A stretch of DNA of 64,000 nt from Gemmobacter aquarius (GTDB lineage Bacteria > Pseudomonadota > Alphaproteobacteria > Rhodobacterales > Rhodobacteraceae): NCBI RefSeq assembly GCF_003060865.1, contig NZ_CP028918.1, positions 3,274,001-3,338,000 of the forward strand, read 5' to 3'. The notes beneath the pieces are model-generated. The model was not told the DNA's origin, did no database searches, and worked only from the letters and a program-made list of their open reading frames with translations. Made by a program: the position numbers and the translations under genes. Numbering within the stretch: position 1 is the stretch's first letter; each line of letters begins with the position of its first letter. Positions 1 through 8,730 of the stretch are shown one piece after another.

Positions 1-1851
1 AAGCCTGTCGTCGCGGCCCTGCCCGGCACGGCGCTTGGCATCGGGCTGGAAATCCCGCTCGCCTGCCACCGCATCATCGCCGCCGACAACGCAAAGGCCA
101 AGATCGGCCTGCCCGAGATATTGGTCGGCATCTTCCCCGGCGCGGGCGGCACGACGCGGCTTATCCGCAAGCTCGGCGCGATGGCCGCAGCGCCCTTCCT
201 GCTGGAAGGCAAGCTGTCGGACCCCAAGGCCGCCAAGATGAACGGCCTGATCGACGAGGTGGTCGCCCCGCAAGACCTGCTCGCCCGCGCCAAGGAATGG
301 GTGCTGCAAGCCAAGGACGCCGATCTGGTGAAACCATGGGACGACAAGGGCTACAAGATGCCCGGCGGCGCTCCGTTCCATCCCGCAGGTTTCATGACCT
401 TTGTCGGGGCTTCGGCCATGGTGATGGGCAAGACGATGGGCGTCTACCCCGCCGCCCGCGCGCTGCTGTCGGCGGCTTACGAAGGCGCGCTTGTCCCCTT
501 TGATGTGGCGCTGAAGATCGAGGCGCGGCACTTTACCTCCATCCTCCTCAACCCGTCCTCCAGCGCGATGATCCGGTCCTTGTTCATCAACAAAGAGGCG
601 CTTGAAAAAGGCGCGAACCGGCCGCGCCTTGCCGACCAATCGGTGCGCCACCTTGGCGTGCTGGGGGCGGGCATGATGGGGGCAGGGATTGCCCATGTCG
701 CAGCCCTTGCCGGCATCACGGTGACTTTGATCGACGCCACCCAAGACGCCGCCGACCGGGGCCGCGCCCATTCCGAAAGCCTGCTCGACAAGGGCATCGC
801 GCGGCGCAAGGTGACGCCCGAGAAAAAGGCCGAAGTTCTGGCGCGCATCACCGCCACCACCGATTATGCGGCACTATCGCCATGTGACCTGATCGTGGAA
901 GCCGTCTATGAGGACCCCGCCGTAAAGGCCGAAGTCACTGCCCGCGCCGAAGCCGTGACGGGCGCGATCTTTGCAACCAACACCTCGACCCTGCCGATCA
1001 CCGGCCTTGCCCGCGCCAGCACAAGGCCAGACCGCTTCATCGGCATCCATTTCTTCTCGCCCGTCGACAAGATGAACCTTGTCGAAATCATCCGCGGCAA
1101 GGAAACCGGCGACGAGGCGGTGGCCAAGGCGCTCGATTTCGTGCGGCAAATCCGCAAGACCCCCATCGTGGTGAACGATGCGCGCTTTTTCTACGCCAAC
1201 CGCTGCATCATCCCCTACCTGAACGAAGGCATCCGCATGGTGGCCGAAGGCGTGGAACCCGCGCTGGTGGAAAACGCCGCCCGCATGGTCGGCATGCCGC
1301 TTGGCCCCCTGCAGCTGGTCGATGAAACCTCGATCGACCTTGGCGTGAAAATCGCCAAGGCGACCCGCGCGGCACTGGGTGACGCCTATCCCGATGGGGC
1401 GGTGGATGACGTGCTCTTCTGGCTGGCCGATCAGGGCCGCATGGGCAAAAAGGCCAATGCAGGCTTTTACGCCTATGACGCGGCGGGCAAGCGCGAAGGG
1501 CTGTGGCACGGCCTGACCGACCGCTACCCATCAGCCGAAACCCAACCCGACCTGACCGAGGTGCAGCACCGCCTACTGATGGCGCAAACCTTGGAAGCCG
1601 TCCGCGCCTTGCAGCACGGCGTGCTGACCGACATCCGCGAAGGTGACGTGGGCGCGATCCTCGGCTGGGGCTTTGCACCATGGTCGGGCGGCCCCTTCGC
1701 ATGGCTCGACATGATCGGCGCCCCCCGCGCGGTGGAAATCTGCGAAACGCTCACGGCAAAGTACGGCCCTCGCTTCACCGCCCCCCGACTGCTCGTCGAG
1801 ATGGCCACGAAGGGCGAGGCCTTCTACACCCGCTTCGCCAAAGCCGCCTGA
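1..1851 (+). CDS. fadJ: 3-hydroxyacyl-CoA dehydrogenase/enoyl-CoA hydratase, 5' end outside window
   Basis: Fatty acid beta-oxidation multifunctional enzyme, hydrating enoyl-CoA and oxidising 3-hydroxyacyl-CoA with NAD+. The reading frame is open from base 1, so the N-terminus is missing; 616 residues are visible. Residues 1 to about 190 are the C-terminal part of a crotonase domain with both candidate acid/base glutamates (E17 in GIGLEIPLA and E39 in IGLPEILVG). A Rossmann nucleotide-binding site LGAGMMGAGIAH lies near residue 220, and the dehydrogenase signature GIHFFSPV with its catalytic His follows. Two helical C-terminal dehydrogenase domains complete the protein. This is the FadB/FadJ architecture; the alpha-subunit identity is clear, the exact symbol less so because the partner thiolase is not in view. 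A GC-rich hairpin-forming repeat follows the stop. Confidence 0.95.
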   Translation, partial: KPVVAALPGTALGIGLEIPLACHRIIAADNAKAKIGLPEILVGIFPGAGGTTRLIRKLGAMAAAPFLLEGKLSDPKAAKMNGLIDEVVAPQDLLARAKEWVLQAKDADLVKPWDDKGYKMPGGAPFHPAGFMTFVGASAMVMGKTMGVYPAARALLSAAYEGALVPFDVALKIEARHFTSILLNPSSSAMIRSLFINKEALEKGANRPRLADQSVRHLGVLGAGMMGAGIAHVAALAGITVTLIDATQDAADRGRAHSESLLDKGIARRKVTPEKKAEVLARITATTDYAALSPCDLIVEAVYEDPAVKAEVTARAEAVTGAIFATNTSTLPITGLARASTRPDRFIGIHFFSPVDKMNLVEIIRGKETGDEAVAKALDFVRQIRKTPIVVNDARFFYANRCIIPYLNEGIRMVAEGVEPALVENAARMVGMPLGPLQLVDETSIDLGVKIAKATRAALGDAYPDGAVDDVLFWLADQGRMGKKANAGFYAYDAAGKREGLWHGLTDRYPSAETQPDLTEVQHRLLMAQTLEAVRALQHGVLTDIREGDVGAILGWGFAPWSGGPFAWLDMIGAPRAVEICETLTAKYGPRFTAPRLLVEMATKGEAFYTRFAKAA

Positions 1852-1863
1852 CACCCCCACCCC

Positions 1864-1890
1864 GGCCCTCCCCCCCGGGGGGAGGGGGCG
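1864..1890. repeat. GC-rich inverted repeat downstream of fadJ
   Basis: A run of C residues is followed directly by a run of G residues (CCCTCCCCCC then GGGGGGAGGG), which can fold on itself. It lies 15 bases after the fadJ stop and could end transcription, but no T-tract follows. Similar C-run/G-run palindromes are common intergenic repeats in GC-rich proteobacteria (general knowledge, not checked here). Confidence 0.4.
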
Positions 1891-1936
1891 AACGTCGGGT
1901 TTGCAATCGCCCGCCTTTGCCATGCCGAAGCAAGAC

Positions 1937-1993
1937 GAGTATTTTTACAAGGGTGAAAGGGCAGGACTGCGTTTCACCCTTGCCCAAATACTC
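1937..1993. repeat. Inverted pair of GAGTATTT...GGGTGAAA repeats
   Basis: Two copies of the same 22-base element face each other across a 13-base loop: GAGTATTT..CAAGGGTGAAA at 1937-1958 and its reverse complement at 1972-1993. The two arms pair over 8 and 11 bases with a three-base internal mismatch (TTA against CCC). Another copy is at 28478-28500 and a half copy at 12693-12709, so this is a dispersed repeat. It sits between the convergent ends of fadJ and the sulfotransferase-like gene, where it could also act as a bidirectional terminator. Confidence 0.7.
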
Positions 1994-2044
1994 TCGGGGG
2001 TGAGGCGCGGCACGCGACGAGGGGGCAGACGGCCCCCTTTTGGG

Positions 2045-2698
2045 TCAGGCAAGCCCGTCGAAGGCATAGCCGAAGCGGGCGATATCCACAGCGCAGAGGT
2101 CCGCGACCAAGGCGGCATCGGCATCGGAATAGGCGGGTCGCCAATCGGCAGGACGCGCCGATGCGTTGGCCCGCGCTACTGTGCCAAGACGAAACCCCAG
2201 ATGCGCCTCGAAGGGCGCGATATCCTCGTCCAGCCGTTCCAGCCGCGCGTAAAGCGAACAGTGCTCGACCCCCGCCGCATCGCGCATATAGGCGGTATAG
2301 GGCCAAAGGCTGATGCTGGTGCGCGTCAGCGGATGGTTCAGGAACCCGCTGAAATCATGCGTCTTGGCCAGTCCCACCGCCGGATGGGCAAAGCTTTGCC
2401 CGCGCAGCCAGTGGTAATAGCTGACCATCCGGTCCCACGGATTGCGAACCAGCGTCAGCGTGAACAGCCCGTCATGGGGCGGCAACAGCCCCTCCAGATC
2501 GGCCAGCGTGGAATGCTTCCACAAGCGCCCTGCCACGCGCAGCGCCTTTTGCCGGCCACGCCGCTGCATCGCTTTCGGCGTATCGCCGACCAGCACGTCA
2601 TCGGCCCGCGCCCGCGCCTCCAAGGCCAGCGCCAGAGCAGTGCCGCCCGTCTTGGGGATATGGATAAAGACGAAGCGACGGCTGGGCGAATAGATCAC
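2045..2698 (-). CDS. Sulfotransferase family 2 domain-containing protein
   Basis: 217 residues. The N-terminal FIHIPKTGGTAL matches the 5'-phosphosulfate binding loop of sulfotransferases that use PAPS, and LVRNPWDRMVSYYHWL matches the 3'-phosphate binding segment. Family members transfer sulfate to carbohydrates or other acceptors; the acceptor here cannot be read from the sequence. The start is a GTG preceded by AGGGGG, a good ribosome binding site. It is 12 bases downstream of the 2-hydroxyacid dehydrogenase stop and on the same strand, so it may be the last gene of that operon. The PAPS it would need is supplied by the Sat/APS kinase fusion encoded at 14063-15769. Confidence 0.8.
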   Translation of the reverse strand: MIYSPSRRFVFIHIPKTGGTALALALEARARADDVLVGDTPKAMQRRGRQKALRVAGRLWKHSTLADLEGLLPPHDGLFTLTLVRNPWDRMVSYYHWLRGQSFAHPAVGLAKTHDFSGFLNHPLTRTSISLWPYTAYMRDAAGVEHCSLYARLERLDEDIAPFEAHLGFRLGTVARANASARPADWRPAYSDADAALVADLCAVDIARFGYAFDGLA

Positions 2699-2710
2699 CG
2701 TCGCCCCCTG

Positions 2711-3658
2711 TCACACGCGGTTCGGCAACGCGCGCCCGTCCAGATGCGCGATCAGGTTGTCGACCGCCATCAGCCCCATGTTTTCGCGCACTTCCAGACA
2801 GGCGGTCCCCAGATGCGGCAGCAGCGTCACGTTCTCAAGCGCCATCAACGCCGCGGGCACCTTTGGCTCGAACTCGTAAACATCAAGCCCCGCCCCCGCG
2901 ATCCGCCCCTCGGTCAGGGCCACGACCAGCGCCGCCTCGTCCACCACATCGCCCCGTGCGATGTTGATGAAGAACCCCGTCGGTTTCATCGCGCCAAAAG
3001 CCTGCGCCCCGATCAGATGATGCGTCGCAGGCCCCCCCGGCACGGCCACCACCACGAAATCCGCCGCCATCGCCTGCTCCAGCGGCACCTGCCGCGCCGG
3101 AACTCCCGCATCCGCCACCGCCGAGCGGTTGTGGAACAGCACCTCCATCCCGAAGCCGAAATGGCAGCGCCGCGCAATCGCCTTGCCGATCCGCCCCATG
3201 CCGATGATGCCCACGGTCTTGCCGGTGACATGCGCGCCCAGCATCTGCGTCGGACCCCAGCCGCCCCATTGCCCCGCCCGCAGCATCCGCTCGCCCTCGC
3301 CCAAGCGCCGCGCGGTCATCAGGATCAGCGACAGCGCGATATCGGCAGTCGCATCGGTCACGGCACCCGGAGTATTGGTGACCGCAATCCCCGCCGCCTG
3401 TGCCGCCGCAACGTCGATATGGTTGTAGCCCACGCCGAAATTCGCCAGCAGCGTGGCGCGGGGGCTTGGCACATCGGCAAAGACATCGGCCTGAAACCGG
3501 TCGCCCAGCGTCGGCATCACCACATCGTAATCGCGCAAGGCGGCGCGCAGTTCCTCTGCCGACAGCACTGCGTGATCGTTCCGCAGGGTCACGTCGAACC
3601 GCGCCTTTGCGGCTGCAAGCACCTTGTCGGGCATGGGCCGTGTGATCAGCAGTTTCAT
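2711..3658 (-). CDS. D-isomer-specific 2-hydroxyacid dehydrogenase (glyoxylate/hydroxypyruvate reductase-like)
   Basis: 315 residues, normal for the family. It carries the NAD(P)-binding motif GIIGMGRIGKAIA near residue 155, the substrate-binding segment NFGVGYNHID, the Arg of INIARGDVVDE and the catalytic His of LLPHLGTA. Such enzymes reduce glyoxylate, hydroxypyruvate or related 2-oxoacids in the cytoplasm; which one cannot be decided from sequence alone. The ATG overlaps the TGA of csaA by one base (TGATG), so the two are translationally coupled and belong to a leftward operon with proC. Confidence 0.88.
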   Translation of the reverse strand: MKLLITRPMPDKVLAAAKARFDVTLRNDHAVLSAEELRAALRDYDVVMPTLGDRFQADVFADVPSPRATLLANFGVGYNHIDVAAAQAAGIAVTNTPGAVTDATADIALSLILMTARRLGEGERMLRAGQWGGWGPTQMLGAHVTGKTVGIIGMGRIGKAIARRCHFGFGMEVLFHNRSAVADAGVPARQVPLEQAMAADFVVVAVPGGPATHHLIGAQAFGAMKPTGFFINIARGDVVDEAALVVALTEGRIAGAGLDVYEFEPKVPAALMALENVTLLPHLGTACLEVRENMGLMAVDNLIAHLDGRALPNRV

Positions 3659-3993
3659 CAGAACAACCTCCCGCCCAAGGGCACGGCGTGCCCCGGTCCG
3701 ATCAGCACAACCTCGCCCGCCGCATCGGGCACGCCCAGCACCAGCACTTCCGACATCACCTTGCCGATCTGGCGGGGCGGGAAATTCACCACTGCCAGCA
3801 CCTGCCGCCCGACCAGGTCTTCAGGCTTGTAATGCACCGTTATCTGGGCCGATGACCGCTTTTCCCCGATCTCGCCGCCGAAATCGACCCACAGCTTGAT
3901 CGCGGGTTTGCGCGCCTCGGGGAAGGGTTCGGCACGGGTGATGACGCCCACGCGGATATCGACCTTCTGGAAATCATCATAGGTGATCGTCAC
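3658..3993 (-). CDS. csaA: tRNA-binding protein CsaA
   Basis: 111 residues, the usual CsaA length. The whole protein is one OB-fold tRNA-binding domain, with the typical start FQKVDIRVGVI, the segment SSAQIT, and VVNFPPRQIGKVMSEVLVLG. CsaA proteins bind tRNA as dimers and were first described as export-related chaperones; the true role is unsettled. Translation starts at a GTG that overlaps the TGA stop of proC (GTGA). Its stop in turn overlaps the start of the 2-hydroxyacid dehydrogenase. Confidence 0.92.
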   Translation of the reverse strand: MTITYDDFQKVDIRVGVITRAEPFPEARKPAIKLWVDFGGEIGEKRSSAQITVHYKPEDLVGRQVLAVVNFPPRQIGKVMSEVLVLGVPDAAGEVVLIGPGHAVPLGGRLF

Positions 3994-4799
3994 TTGCCCA
4001 GCTCCCGCCCGCGATCTGCCGCCGCCTTGACCGCCTTGGCCAGCAAGGCCGGAAAGCCGCTTTCGCTGTCCATCAGCACGGCCAAAGCCGCCGCCGTGGT
4101 TCCGCCCGGAGATGTCACGTTCACCCGCAGCTGCGCCGCGCTGTCACCCGACCGAAAGGCCAGCTCCCCCGCACCGCAGACCGTGGCCCGCGCCAGCCGC
4201 ATCGCCACGTCGGGCGACAGGCCCTCGGCCTGCCCGGCTGCCGCCATCGCCTCGATCAGGTGGAACACATAAGCCGGACCAGACCCCGAAACCCCCGTCA
4301 CCGCGTCGATCTGGTGTTCGCCGTCAAGGATGACCGTCTCGCCCACCGCCGCCATAAGCGCCACGGCCACATCCATGCCCGCATTGGTCACATGGCCGTT
4401 GCGGCACAGCGCGGTGATGCCACGGTTCACCATGGCGGGCGTGTTCGGCATGGTCCGCACGATGGGGGTCTGCGCGCCCAGCACCGCCTCGAAGGCCGCA
4501 ATCGTCGTTCCCGCCGCGATCGAGATGAACAGCGTGGTCCCGTTGCCCAGCGCCACCAGCGCAGGCAATGCCGCGCCCATCATCTGCGGCTTGACCGCCA
4601 GCAGCGCCACCGCAGGCGCAGGCGGAACGCCAGCGTTCAGATGCACACCGCTCGCTTTCAGCCAATCCGAAGGGGTCGGTTCGATGACCCAGACCGAGGA
4701 CGGAGGCACACCCGCCGCCAGCCAGCCAGTCAACAGGGCCGAACCCATCTTGCCACAGCCCAAAAGCACCAGCCCGTCACGGGCCACCTGTTCCAGCAT
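3990..4799 (-). CDS. proC: Pyrroline-5-carboxylate reductase
   Basis: Last step of proline synthesis: NAD(P)H-dependent reduction of 1-pyrroline-5-carboxylate. 269 residues from the ATG at 4799, which follows a GGGGGGCGGA ribosome binding site; a longer open frame upstream is not like the family. The N-terminal Rossmann loop is VLLGCGKMGSALL, the middle contains VRTMPNTPAMV, and the C-terminal signature DAVTGVSGSGPAYVFHLIEAM and the following TVCGAGEL segment are intact. It lies 26 bases after the YbjN-like gene and overlaps csaA by four bases. Confidence 0.95.
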   Translation of the reverse strand: MLEQVARDGLVLLGCGKMGSALLTGWLAAGVPPSSVWVIEPTPSDWLKASGVHLNAGVPPAPAVALLAVKPQMMGAALPALVALGNGTTLFISIAAGTTIAAFEAVLGAQTPIVRTMPNTPAMVNRGITALCRNGHVTNAGMDVAVALMAAVGETVILDGEHQIDAVTGVSGSGPAYVFHLIEAMAAAGQAEGLSPDVAMRLARATVCGAGELAFRSGDSAAQLRVNVTSPGGTTAAALAVLMDSESGFPALLAKAVKAAADRGRELGK

Positions 4800-4825
4800 A
4801 TCCGCCCCCCATTTCGGGCGGCAGA

Positions 4826-5329
4826 CTAGGCGCGCCCGTAAGCCTCGGCAATGGCGACCTTCATCGCATCGACAGGCGCTTGCCCCGCCCATGCGACAAG
4901 TTGGAAGGCGGGGTAAAAGCGTTCGGCGGCCATCACCGCGCTGGCGATCAGCCGGTCGATCTGGTCGGGGTTCGCCGCCTGCCCGCCCGAAAGCGGCAGA
5001 CCATAGCGCCAGACCATCAGCTTTTGCTCTTCCCAATAGGTGAACGCACCCGTCCAGACCATGTCGTTGGCGCGGTTCAGCACCTCGTACAACTGGCCCA
5101 TCCGCTCGGTCGGAGGCTCCATTTCAAAGGTACAGATCAGGCGCAGCGTCTCATCCTGCCGCGACCATGCCAGCGTCAGCGAATAGGTGCGCCACTGCCC
5201 TTCGACCGACATGGCGATCTGGTCGTCGGTCACGCGGTCGAACTCCCATTCATGGTGCTCGGCCAGCGTCTCGACGATGTCGATGGGATGCAGATCGTCG
5301 GTTGAGAAATAGTCTTCGGAAAGCGACAT
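4826..5329 (-). CDS. YbjN domain-containing protein
   Basis: 167 residues, acidic, no signal peptide or membrane segment. The fold resembles the YbjN/type III chaperone-like domain, with LICTFEMEPP, YEVLNRANDMVWTGAF and a C-terminal helix ending near AEAYGRA. YbjN proteins are linked to stress responses and motility in enterobacteria, but no biochemical role is established. It is the first gene of the leftward group with proC, csaA and the 2-hydroxyacid dehydrogenase. Its upstream region holds a 7 bp inverted repeat at 5395-5419. Confidence 0.85.
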   Translation of the reverse strand: MSLSEDYFSTDDLHPIDIVETLAEHHEWEFDRVTDDQIAMSVEGQWRTYSLTLAWSRQDETLRLICTFEMEPPTERMGQLYEVLNRANDMVWTGAFTYWEEQKLMVWRYGLPLSGGQAANPDQIDRLIASAVMAAERFYPAFQLVAWAGQAPVDAMKVAIAEAYGRA

Positions 5330-5394
5330 TTACCCGGCCTCATGATAGGGGCCTCTGGCGGGCCATGACCCACAAGAAGCTGGGAGTCTCGCAA

Positions 5395-5419
5395 GTTTCA
5401 GCGTTTGCCAGACTGAAAC
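5395..5419. promoter_or_regulatory. Inverted repeat in the YbjN/histidine kinase divergent region
   Basis: GTTTCAG and CTGAAAC are perfect inverted half-sites separated by 11 bases. The site lies 66 bases upstream of the YbjN-like gene and about 200 bases upstream of the histidine kinase. It may be a dimeric operator or chance; nothing links it to a known regulator. Confidence 0.3.
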
Positions 5420-5615
5420 CACACTAAATATGGTGATCGCAAAGCGAAAGCCTGTAAAGTTATTTCTGCGCCAATCTTCTGTGGACAAAATCGCACCCCT
5501 GTTCTTCCGGCGGCGATGGGTGCTTCATCCCCATGCCTCGGCGGTTATGACCTAAAGGAGTACTGTGCAGACTGCCCGATTGGACTAAACCAGTGCAAAG
5601 GTCACGAGTTCCAAG

Positions 5616-8177
5616 ATGCAATCGTTCTTTCCGCCGCAAACGACGACAGGCTCGCGCCGCGAAACAGGCGAAGCCTATGTGTTCCGCGATTTCGAGCGGT
5701 CGCGCTTCATGGCGATCCGGCGGGCCGTCGATGCCGAGCCGTGGTTCTATTCCTGCTGCTGTTTTGCCGTGGCGGCGCTGTGGACCGTGCTGATGTCGGC
5801 GGGGGCCGGCATGCACGGCCAGAACCTGCCCGCAGTGAACCTGACGCCGCATGTCGCGCATTTCACGATCATCCTCGGCTTTTTCTTCTATCCGCTGCGG
5901 CTGTTCTGGGTTCCGGTCGTCGCCTATCTGGTCTTGTTTCTCTATCCCTTCTACCAACCCCTGACCAACGCCGTGCCGTGGCACGATATCGCCGACATGA
6001 CGCCGGATGTGATCATCCAGCTTTTCGGCATCAATCTGGTCTTCGGCATTCTTGTCGCCCTGCTTTACCGCACGGTCTTTGTTCTGGCGCGGCCAAGGCT
6101 GCGCGCCCATGCGGCCGACCTGTTCCTCAGCCTTGCGTCCTATGTGATCTTCGGCCTGGTCGGGGCATTGCAGATCTATGTCACCTCTCAATTCTTCCTG
6201 TCATTGGCAGAACCTGTCCGCACAGCGCTGGGGTTCGATGCGGATTTCTTCGAACTCGCCATGATCCGAAATCTGCGCGGCTGCGCGGTGGTGGCCGCCT
6301 TCCTGCTGGCGACAATCGAATACCCGCGCAAAGAGCATCTTTTGCCGACCGTCGGGGTCGTGGTGCTGTTTCCGCTTCTGACACTCGCGCAGGGGCAGGG
6401 TTTCGTGCTCTATCCGATGATCGACGTGCTGGTGCTCGCCCTTCTGGTCGTGCTGATCCTGCCGATCCGCATCGGGCTGTTCGGCTCGCTCGGCGGAATC
6501 GCGGTCTATGCCGCGCTGACAGGCGAATTCCTGATCGACCGTATCAGCACCGATCCGACGCTGATCACGCTTGAACGCTACTCGATCCTTGCGCTGGCGC
6601 TGCTGCTCGTCGTGATTCCGATCAAAAGCCAGACCGGACATGTCATCGCGCAGAAAGACGCCGCCATCCGCAAGCTGAACCGCGCCCGCGACTTTGCGGG
6701 AGTGGGACTGTTCGCCATGAACCGCGCAACCGGCCGCTTCCGTCTGGATGATGCCGCCGAACGGATGCTTTCCCTGCCCGCCGAAGGCAGGATCGATGCA
6801 CTGCGGGCCTCTCTCGATGTCGATGGCGCGGCAGCCCTGATGCGGGTGATGCTGCCCGGCGTCGCCCCTGCGCGCGACCTTAAACTGCATACGGTGTCGG
6901 GACCGGTGCTACGGGCCTTTGTCTGGTCCGACACCTCGCCCACGGGCGATATCGTCGCCTACGGCATCCTGCTCGACGTGACCGAGGCCGAGGACCGCGA
7001 AGCGCATCTGCGCGAAACGCTGGACGAGTTGTCGACGCGGCAGGAACGGCAGCGCCAGCTTTTCTCGATCGTCAGCCACGAATTGCGAACCCCTGCATCG
7101 GTGATGTCGATCCTGATCGACGACCTGTCCGACGCGACCGACAAGCCCCGTCTGATCCGGCAGATGCGCGAAGCGGCCGACCAGTTGCTGTCGGTGCTGG
7201 CCGACATGCGCCAGACGGTGAACCCCGAAAAGAACCTGCCGGTCACGAAGGTTTCCTATGTGCCCGCCGAACTGGCCGAAAGTCTGCGAAACATGCTGGA
7301 GCTGACGGCAAACGAGCATGGCATCGCCCTGACCGTCGCCCTGGGGGCAGGTTCCGGCAAGGCGCGGGTGGGCGATGTGATGCGGCTGCGTCAGGCCCTG
7401 TCGAACCTGATGCGGAACGCGGTGATCCACAGCCGCGGCACGACGGTCCGGCTCAGTTTTTCGGGCCAGCCCGCGGCGACACCCGATGGTGCGCCCACCA
7501 GCCAGTGGCAGGTCGAGGACAATGGCGTAGGCATCCTCCCAGATCAGGTGGACCGGCTGTTCCAGCCCTTCGAACGGGGCGGACAGGACGACCCGCGCCG
7601 CTCGGCCGATGGCAGCGGTCTGGGCCTGTTCATCGCCCGCCAGTCAGCCGAGATGCTGGGCGGCACGCTGCAACATTACCAACCCCTGCGCGGCGGCGCG
7701 GGCTATGTGCTGCGCCTGCCCGAGGTCTTTGCCGACACGGCAGGCAGCCCGAAGGCCGAAGCGCGAAAGCCCTCGGTGGCCAGACCGGCCGATGCGCCCT
7801 GGACGGTTGTTCTGGCCGAAGACAACCCCTTGGTGGCCGAAGTGACCAAGGCGCGGCTGGAACGCCTGCGCGCAACGGTGCGGGTCGCCGAGAACGGCCT
7901 GAGCGCGCTTGCCATGGTCAAGGAACAGCAACCCGATGTCATCATCACCGATCTTTTCATGCCCGAACTCGACGGCGACGATCTGGTCAGGCAGTTGCGC
8001 CAGCAAGGCTATGACCGCCCCGTGGTCGGCCTGACCGCCGCCGTGGTAGGCGAGGAAATGGCCCGGTTCCGCGCAGCGGGGGCTAATCTGGTGATGCAAA
8101 AGCCGCTGGATTTCGCCGAGTTGATGCGCCTGATGCGCGAAGGCTTTCCGCCCGCGCACCAGCCCGCCAACCGATGA
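5616..8177 (+). CDS. Membrane-bound hybrid sensor histidine kinase/response regulator
   Basis: 853 residues. Residues 1 to about 340 hold roughly eight hydrophobic segments, a MASE-like membrane sensor region. A PAS-like segment follows (about 360-460), then a coiled linker and a HisKA domain with phosphoacceptor His488 in [10 protein letters not shown]. The ATPase domain has the N box [10 protein letters not shown], the G1 box VEDNGVGI and G2 box [11 protein letters not shown]-terminal receiver domain carries Asp779 in [14 protein letters not shown], with acidic residues in [12 protein letters not shown] and Lys in MQKPLD. It should autophosphorylate and relay to its own receiver; the final partner is unknown. 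No response regulator gene is adjacent. The start is uncertain because no strong ribosome binding site precedes 5616; the ATG at 5709 is an alternative. Confidence 0.9.
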   Translation: MQSFFPPQTTTGSRRETGEAYVFRDFERSRFMAIRRAVDAEPWFYSCCCFAVAALWTVLMSAGAGMHGQNLPAVNLTPHVAHFTIILGFFFYPLRLFWVPVVAYLVLFLYPFYQPLTNAVPWHDIADMTPDVIIQLFGINLVFGILVALLYRTVFVLARPRLRAHAADLFLSLASYVIFGLVGALQIYVTSQFFLSLAEPVRTALGFDADFFELAMIRNLRGCAVVAAFLLATIEYPRKEHLLPTVGVVVLFPLLTLAQGQGFVLYPMIDVLVLALLVVLILPIRIGLFGSLGGIAVYAALTGEFLIDRISTDPTLITLERYSILALALLLVVIPIKSQTGHVIAQKDAAIRKLNRARDFAGVGLFAMNRATGRFRLDDAAERMLSLPAEGRIDALRASLDVDGAAALMRVMLPGVAPARDLKLHTVSGPVLRAFVWSDTSPTGDIVAYGILLDVTEAEDREAHLRETLDELSTRQERQRQLFSIVSHELRTPASVMSILIDDLSDATDKPRLIRQMREAADQLLSVLADMRQTVNPEKNLPVTKVSYVPAELAESLRNMLELTANEHGIALTVALGAGSGKARVGDVMRLRQALSNLMRNAVIHSRGTTVRLSFSGQPAATPDGAPTSQWQVEDNGVGILPDQVDRLFQPFERGGQDDPRRSADGSGLGLFIARQSAEMLGGTLQHYQPLRGGAGYVLRLPEVFADTAGSPKAEARKPSVARPADAPWTVVLAEDNPLVAEVTKARLERLRATVRVAENGLSALAMVKEQQPDVIITDLFMPELDGDDLVRQLRQQGYDRPVVGLTAAVVGEEMARFRAAGANLVMQKPLDFAELMRLMREGFPPAHQPANR

Positions 8178-8199
8178 CTCCCGATCAGCCGCCGCCTCG

Positions 8200-8216
8200 G
8201 GGGGTATCGAACCCCC
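8200..8216. terminator. Hairpin downstream of the hybrid kinase
   Basis: GGGGGT and ACCCCC pair around an ATCGA loop, 22 bases after the kinase stop and before the convergent ubiK end. There is no T-tract. Similar GGGGT..ACCCC hairpins occur at 12716-12732 and 18763-18782, always near gene ends. Confidence 0.45.
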
Positions 8217-8247
8217 GCTCGGCGGCCTTGCCAACGCAAGCGCGGGC

Positions 8248-8282
8248 CGTTCGGGCCACCGTTCGGGCCACCGTTCGGGCCG
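8248..8282. repeat. Short tandem repeat, 12-base unit, nearly three copies
   Basis: The unit CGTTCGGGCCAC is repeated at 8248, 8260 and 8272 (the last copy is incomplete). It lies between the kinase terminator hairpin and the ubiK stop, four bases from the latter, and is not part of either gene. Confidence 0.8.
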
Positions 8283-8285
8283 CGA

Positions 8286-8564
8286 TCAGGCGTCTTTCTT
8301 CTTGGCCGGCTTCGCCACCTCGGAAAGCTTTGCCTCGAGCACCGCAAGCCGTGCCTCGAGGGCTACATTTTCCTCGCGCGCCTTGACGGCCATGGCGCGC
8401 ACCGCGTCGAATTCCTCACGCGTGACGAAATCGCGATCCGCCATCCAGCGGTCGACCAGACCCTTCATCGCCGTCTCGGCCTCGGACTTGGCGCCCTGTG
8501 CCACGCCCATCGCATTGGTCATAAGCTGCGACATGTCGTCGAAGAACTTGTTGCGCGTCTGCAT
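8286..8564 (-). CDS. ubiK: Ubiquinone biosynthesis accessory factor UbiK
   Basis: 92 residues, the usual length for the UbiK/BMFP family. The N-terminal helix begins [15 protein letters not shown]; the middle has [20 protein letters not shown] and then a heptad-rich coiled coil ([12 protein letters not shown]) with a lysine-rich tail. In E. coli UbiK binds UbiJ and assists the aerobic ubiquinone assembly complex; related fusogenic proteins act on membranes in vitro. The gene is transcribed away from lgt, the two starts being 166 bases apart. Confidence 0.88.
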   Translation of the reverse strand: MQTRNKFFDDMSQLMTNAMGVAQGAKSEAETAMKGLVDRWMADRDFVTREEFDAVRAMAVKAREENVALEARLAVLEAKLSEVAKPAKKKDA

Positions 8565-8730
8565 GGCAAAACCTTTCTCTCGCTTGAAGTTCTATATGGG
8601 CCGACCCGACCCGAAGGACAAGCCCGCCCCCCTGCGGCCAAAAGCGGGGCGGGCAGCAGCCGCCCCTCCCGCACGGTTGACTTCCCGCCGCCGGTTGCCG
8701 AAAACCGCCGCATCCAAGCACAGGCGCCCC

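Noticed and set aside
1901..3832. 643-codon open frame on the plus strand
   Set aside because: Overlaps the opposite-strand sulfotransferase-like and dehydrogenase genes, which have clear motifs; the product is Arg/Pro/His-rich shadow sequence.
8195..8220. tRNA-like T arm: on the minus strand GGGGGTTCGATACCCCC looks like a T stem-loop with TTCGATA loop
   Set aside because: No acceptor stem, anticodon arm or D arm can be formed around it; it is one of three GGGGT/ACCCC hairpins in the window.
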